A stretch of 64,000 nt of DNA from Sipunculus nudus. Its lineage: Eukaryota > Annelida > Sipuncula > Golfingiida > Sipunculidae. Below, one piece after another: positions 58,690 to 64,000 of the stretch (position 1 is the stretch's first letter; each line of letters opens with the position of its first letter). The stretch lies in contig CM049318.1 of assembly GCA_026874595.1 (NCBI GenBank), positions 20,809,456 to 20,873,455 on the forward strand. Reading direction: 5' to 3'. The notes under the pieces are model-generated. The model was not told where the DNA came from and searched no databases. It worked only from the letters and a program-made list of their open reading frames with translations. A program made the translations under genes and the position numbers.

Positions 58690-61600
58690 TTAATGATGAA
58701 TTCTAAAATGATAGAATATAAGCCAGAAAGATTTATAGAGAGAAAATTAAGACCCCCTAAGATAAATTATTCAGTGATTTCTAATTCCATAGACTTAATA
58801 ATTTCCGGCTAATTTATATTGCGAAAGTTAATAAAAAAATAAAATGTTTACACCATGTTTCGTTAAATATTATCTTTCATTTGCAACCATTTTAAATCCA
58901 TGAGAACTTACTTTTAAATTTTTCATGTGATAACAAAGATATTGGAATCGATGAATCATCCACAAATAATTGTTGAGTTTCATTTTTTTTAATGAATCGA
59001 TAAATGTTAACCAAATTATTCTGGGGTAAATGTTTCTGTGTTAAAACAATGTTACAAAACTATTGATTTAAAATAATAACGATATATATAATATCATACT
59101 CATATATCGAAGCTATTTCTAAAATTTTCACACCGATTCTACACTTAAAACAACGTCCCGGAGACCAAATGCCCTGTTTATTTACTCCTATATCGGCGGA
59201 TCCAGAAGGGATATTTGGCAATTAAGTGTCCCTATTAAAGTTTCCTTCTTATTTGCTGCCTTGCATACCTCATACGGCCTTTCCAATTTAATAGTATGTA
59301 CTGCATCGAAAGTAAAAGCGATAATTATGCCGTAATAAAAATTTCCAATGATATGTATTATCTCGCCCGATTATTTCATTGTGGTTAAATACAAAAGTCT
59401 CTAAGCAAAACCATCATCTTCTACTCTCTGTTTCATCTGTTTTATACTTTACTATATATAATAGTTGCATGTGTGTGCGAGCATACGGCCCTGCATGTAC
59501 AAGACAGGTTTGACCTGCAGCCCGGGAGGGGCAGGTTACTTTCCGGATTGTGCGGGCAGGCTGCGTGATTAAAAAGCTGATCTGGCTGTTTAGTAAATAT
59601 GAATATAAAATCATTGATTGCATAAACAGTCCTCCGAAGACACCAATATTTCTGTGAAAAAAAATAGGTTTGTGGTATATATAGTGTATAATGATAGGAC
59701 AACCGTGAACTGTTTTCTTTTTATTCTATTTAAATCCTATAATTTAAACTATGGCAGTTGAAGCAAACACTTTATGTAAATGTTTCCTTCCTATGAGTCA
59801 ATTAGTTATACAAAATAGATGACGCATTATTCATTTTAGACATTGTTCTATTCAGAGGCAGCAGGTCTTTATTTTTTTAAAGGTAACTGAGGATAATATT
59901 GTATACAATCCGTTTACCTATATGTGACAGGTTAAATTTATACCATATAATATGCATGCATGGTTGAGAGTGAAACACGGACAAATATACCTGTGGTCTT
60001 ATACATTAAACACTGCATGCGTGTATCTTCCTCTTTATAGATAGCTTAGAACTGTGAAAGGTGGGCTCATCATGGAATGGCCACTGACCACGAGCTGTCT
60101 TATCGAAAGCTCTGATTATGCATATAGCAGAATGTCATGATGACTGTAATAAAAAACCCTGCGTGTGTCTGTTTACCATTACAGGACAGTAAAACCATGC
60201 AAATTTCCGAACTTTGGCATGAGGAGACCTGACATGAATAAAAATAACACCGGTTAGGCACTTTATAAATTTTGCTTTGTGACTTGGCGGTACGGCTACC
60301 AGATGGCGTGCCCGCTATATTTGCGTTACGCGACCGATCGTGCCCATTGTAAGTTTATTTTTACATTTTCACTGGTGTATATACAGGAGTATGCAAATGG
60401 TTTAAGATCGATATATTGCGAGATGTCATGATAATTTTTGGAGGTCACACTTTAATTCACGTATATTGAACATACCTGCATGGTCACACAGTAGGTCACT
60501 CAATAGGTCACATCTCAATTTTACTCCTTCCTACTCATTTTCCCTCATAATTACCCCTTTTCCAGCCATTTTTCTTTTATTATCTGGGCAACTCCAGTGT
60601 CTGTCAAGGTTATGTCAGGCGCGTATACTTATACAATGAATTTGGTTCCCGTTTGCATCGGGCCTACTAATATGTGATTTTTTTAAGGTAGGCCTATTTG
60701 TAATATTTAAAATTAATTTTAACATTAAATTTTCTTTCTCAGTGACCCATGAAATGAAATTTTTCTCTAATACTTCATGCATGGAAGTGTTCCACCCCAT
60801 CCTGTACTATTTTATATGTTCTACAAATTTAAAGTAATTAACTCTGGTGCCCTGCAGGTCTGATAAAACAGAAAAACTGCATTTACGTAATAGTCATCTC
60901 GCTTGCATAATTGTTAATGCTTTCACATCATATAGTTTACAGTGAGCGACGCCCTGGAAAGGTACATGTCTATTTTATATTCTGCATGGAATATAACATA
61001 AATTTTGTTAAGACACACTGAACAATTCCCAAACGATTGGACGTATTCTTTCTATATATAGAGACCCCGCTGTAAAAATATTCCATGAAACCTGTCTAAG
61101 ATCGTAACCCTGGTCACGCAGTTTTTATGGAAAAGAGACACCCAAGGACCCTGTTAACTCCTTTTTTAATTTTAGATTGTAGGACCGTGTGCCGGGGTGG
61201 TTTTGGTGGGAAAATTTGTCTGTATCCAACAAAAATAAACTATCAGCTTTAGATAATACAATATTATTATAGAAAAGATTATGTTCCCTTATTTTAAATG
61301 ATAGTTCAATCCCATTAGTATTTAATATATTTGGAATATTAAAAGAGAAGACCAGTGTGATATATGGGTGCGCTGACGAATATATAAAAATTGACCTGTA
61401 GTTTTCTCAATCTTTTGGTTCAATTCTAACTTTAGATTCTTATAATTTAATTCGCTACAACCACCCCAACATTGGCGCTCTCGTTCTATGGGTTCAGGTC
61501 CAGCTGTATAATGTAATCGAGTCTCATGCACTATTTAGTTGGGTTTTTTTTTCTGTCTCCTGTAATGATTTAAGTAAACGATTCAATATATAAGCACAAT

Positions 61601-61785
61601 TTTACTTAAGAGTGAGGTTATAACGAAAAAATTCTATAGCAAATTTTTAATAATACAATTTTTTACAGTTTACAGTTTATGACGTAACACCGTTTTTCCT
61701 CCAGTGACCGATCGTGCTCATCGAGACCTTTAAACCAACTGAATCTGGCGAAATGTAATAATGAGAATAAAAATAACGTACGATA
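58690..61785. other. Noncoding DNA, nothing recognised
   Basis: AT-rich with short frames only. A small CpG patch at 60285-60345 carries TACCAGATGGCGTGCC (CTCF-like, 60298-60312) and GCGACCGATCGTGCCCAT. A related word, GTGACCGATCGTGCTCAT, recurs at about 61704. Confidence 0.45.
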
Positions 61786-61789
61786 TCAG

Positions 61790-62340
61790 AAAAGGGAGGA
61801 AAGGAAAAAGGAAAGAGAAAAAGAAATATAGAACGAAGAAAAAGAAAGACAGAAAAAAGAATTAGAATGAAGGAAGGAAATTAAAGAAGAGAGATAGAGA
61901 AAGATGGAGAGAAGGGAAAAATTAGAAAGAAATTTAGAAAGAAAGAAAAAGGGAAAGAGGGATGGAAAATTATAGAAGAAAGAAAGAACAGGAGAGAGAT
62001 AAAGAAAGAAAGTAAGTTAGTTAGAAAGAAAAAGAAAGAAATTGAAATGAGAAAGAAGGAAAGGGAGAAAGAAAAGGAACAGGAGAAAGAATAGGAAAAA
62101 GAAAGAAAGGAAGAAAGTAAGGAAGAAAAAGAGAAAGATAAAAGGATAGAAATTAAAAAGAAAAACTGTGTGCACGTGTTTGTGAGACAAGAAGAGCGAA
62201 GAGGAAAGAGAAATGATGAATGAAAGAGAGAACGAAATAACGTAAAAAAATTAAAGGTGAAAGAAACAAAATAAAGGAGACAAAACCGGAGATGAAAGAA
62301 AAGGGGAAAGAACTGAAGAGAGACAGACAAACAGAAATAT
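61790..62340. repeat. 550-bp purine tract on the + strand
   Basis: Almost only A and G (GAAA, GAAG, GGAAAGAG words), with a short break at about 62165-62195 (CTGTGTGCACGTGTTTGTG). The Ser/Phe/Leu-rich minus-strand frame at 61881-62330 is a consequence of the composition. Confidence 0.92.
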
Positions 62341-64000
62341 GTTCACTCCTATATCATTTTATAACGTTACATTCGAAACGTAATCACTAATGAGATGATC
62401 TTTTAAAAAAATATTCTCATGAATATTCCAGGCATCCGACCTTTCCTCAATGATGTTTCACTTGGAAAATAATTTTCCTCAAATATCATTGACTGAGGAA
62501 GAAATATCTTCATAGTCTTTAAAATATCATAATGTGTTAACATGTAATAGAGTGATCTATCCCTTCAAGAGACTACCAGAGTTCAGTGGTTTTAACAGAT
62601 GTAAAGCCCAGCTGCAAGTGTTAGCCGCGCTACACTTCTCAAGTTGCATCCCACCTAACCCAGCCACGCCCCCTTCCCCCGATCCATGCTGACCTTCACC
62701 TTTCGGTGGGCTTAGAATATGGCGCCATATGGTTGGCCATTTATAATTTGAATTTTTAAACATGGATATAGACTGCCAAACTAAATTTTTGAAACAGTAC
62801 CACATTCTTTGATAAAATTAAAATATACATGCTCTGGCTGCATGAATTATTTTATTTTTGTTTTAATATGTATGTATGTTTGTTTATGCTATTTACTGCG
62901 GGAAGTTCAGGGAAAATGGAGATCGCGGTGAAGTTTTTCTTTGCCTTGGTATGACGGGAATTTCAAGGATTTTGACCCACGAATGTACCGGGAAATGGTA
63001 AGTCCTTATCTCAATCACTTATAAATACGCCATGTTGATATAGATAAGCCTAGCTTGTTGGTCTGGACGAAGCAGTCCCTGATACGTCTGTTAATGTAAC
63101 AAATCAATTTGTATGGTTCGTTCGATTACGATTAGACCAGTGATTTTGGCTTGACAAGATAAGGGCTAGTGAATCTGAATAAAGCGATATTCCAGTTTCA
63201 TTTGCTAGATACTGAGTAAACTGCATGTTGGATGTTATAGAGAGTATGCAATTTAGCACGGATGTGCATTTGTTGCCGCCAGTTAGCAAGAACAAGATAG
63301 GATTGCCGAACGAAATATTCAAAATCCTTCAATAAACAAGTGTTCAGTGCGTACGAGAGGAGCTGTGTGTCAACGACCATGTGTATATCCCAGGTGTATA
63401 ACTTGACAGTCATTACATTGATGACATAAGCATATATTTGCTTTGCCAGTGGATGTGATTCAAGGATAAAAAATATTTATTCTAACAACATTATGAACAT
63501 ATGTATATTAAAATAATCAGCAGGAAGCCATCCTTTCAGAACTGTCACTGTCAGTTGGCCAAGAAACATGACAGTATACACTTTATAGGATGACAGGGTT
63601 TAATCTTGTATCAGATCAGACCCCTTATGTACACATGATCACTACATGTATAATCATGGGAAGAGATTGATAAACATATTTGTTTTTCCAAACATTACAT
63701 TTCAAGAAAATATAGATATGATAATTCTGGTTTGTAAAATTTATCATTGGCTCTCTCATGGGGGGGGGGGGGGCAGGACTAATGATTACTGTTAATGGGT
63801 AAAATTTCTTTATCTTACTAAGTTTTTCCATAAGACAGTCCTTATTTCCATTCCCCGGGAGTGGAAATAAGGATTTCTTATTAAGGATTACTTATTTCCA
63901 CTCTACCTGGGGAAGTGGAAGGAAGGGATGATTATGTCCACTCCCCAATTGTAAAGGCTGGTACAGTGTGAGCATGCATATATATATATTTCTTCTAATT
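62341..64000. other. Noncoding DNA to the window edge
   Basis: No supported gene. GGCGCCATATGGTTGGCC at about 62722 and CpG-richer DNA at 62600-63010 are the only promoter-like hints. A G14 run lies at 63760-63773. Confidence 0.45.
63840..63872. repeat. Perfect 11-bp inverted repeat near the right edge
   Basis: CCTTATTTCCA (63840-63850) and TGGAAATAAGG (63862-63872) pair across TTCCCCGGGAG. The words TTATTTCCACTC and GGGGAAGTGGAA recur just after, so it may be the end of a repeat that continues past the window. Confidence 0.8.

Noticed and set aside
61881-62330. 149-codon Ser/Phe/Leu-rich protein on the minus strand
   Set aside because: Caused by the purine tract; no start context, domain or codon signal.

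Overview
The window is animal nuclear DNA. It is AT-rich, has long introns with GT/AG borders, microsatellites and many decayed transposons, and shows no operons or bacterial signals. The repeat content points to a marine lophotrochozoan, most likely a mollusc: Ty3/Gypsy-type gag with paired zinc knuckles, a DIRS tyrosine-recombinase retroelement, tRNA-headed SINEs, and repeats ending in GACGGACGG tails. The phylum is an inference.

Two host genes can be reconstructed exon by exon. (1) A SWEET/SLC50 sugar transporter lies on the + strand. It has six coding exons between 7982 and 14347 and encodes 219 residues. (2) An sn-1-specific diacylglycerol lipase of the DAGL-beta type lies on the - strand. 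It has eleven coding exons between 55097 and 34729 and encodes about 656 residues, with four membrane segments and an intact Ser-Asp-His triad. The two genes converge, separated by about 20 kb in which no convincing gene is visible. I see no functional link between them.

Layout: 1-764 (-), frameshifted retrotransposon gag cut by the window edge; 765-5800, mostly plain intergenic DNA with a promoter-like patch and one weak candidate exon near 3823; 5862-7700, an inverted-repeat element around a broken PHD-finger-like coding remnant; 7816-14347, SWEET gene with a LINE-like tail in intron 1 and a large 17-bp minisatellite in intron 4; 14745-16273, a non-autonomous hAT element with a perfect 8-bp target duplication; 16.3-34.7 kb, intergenic DNA with a C-rich array, SINEs, minisatellites and a satellite split by a CCAAT-containing segment; 34.7-55.2 kb, DAGL-beta gene, whose 9.2-kb third intron holds a CCAAT island, a miniature DIRS derivative and a 7-kb DIRS element that has lost its reverse transcriptase; 55.2-64 kb, upstream DNA with SINEs, a G17/C17 hairpin, a possible DAGL promoter and a 550-bp purine tract.

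The window looks like an ordinary animal locus with rich transposon history. I found no clear novel biological system. The most informative structures are the DIRS pair in the DAGL intron, the hAT element with its target duplication, the PHD-bearing inverted-repeat element, and the minisatellite that stays open in frame from SWEET exon 4.
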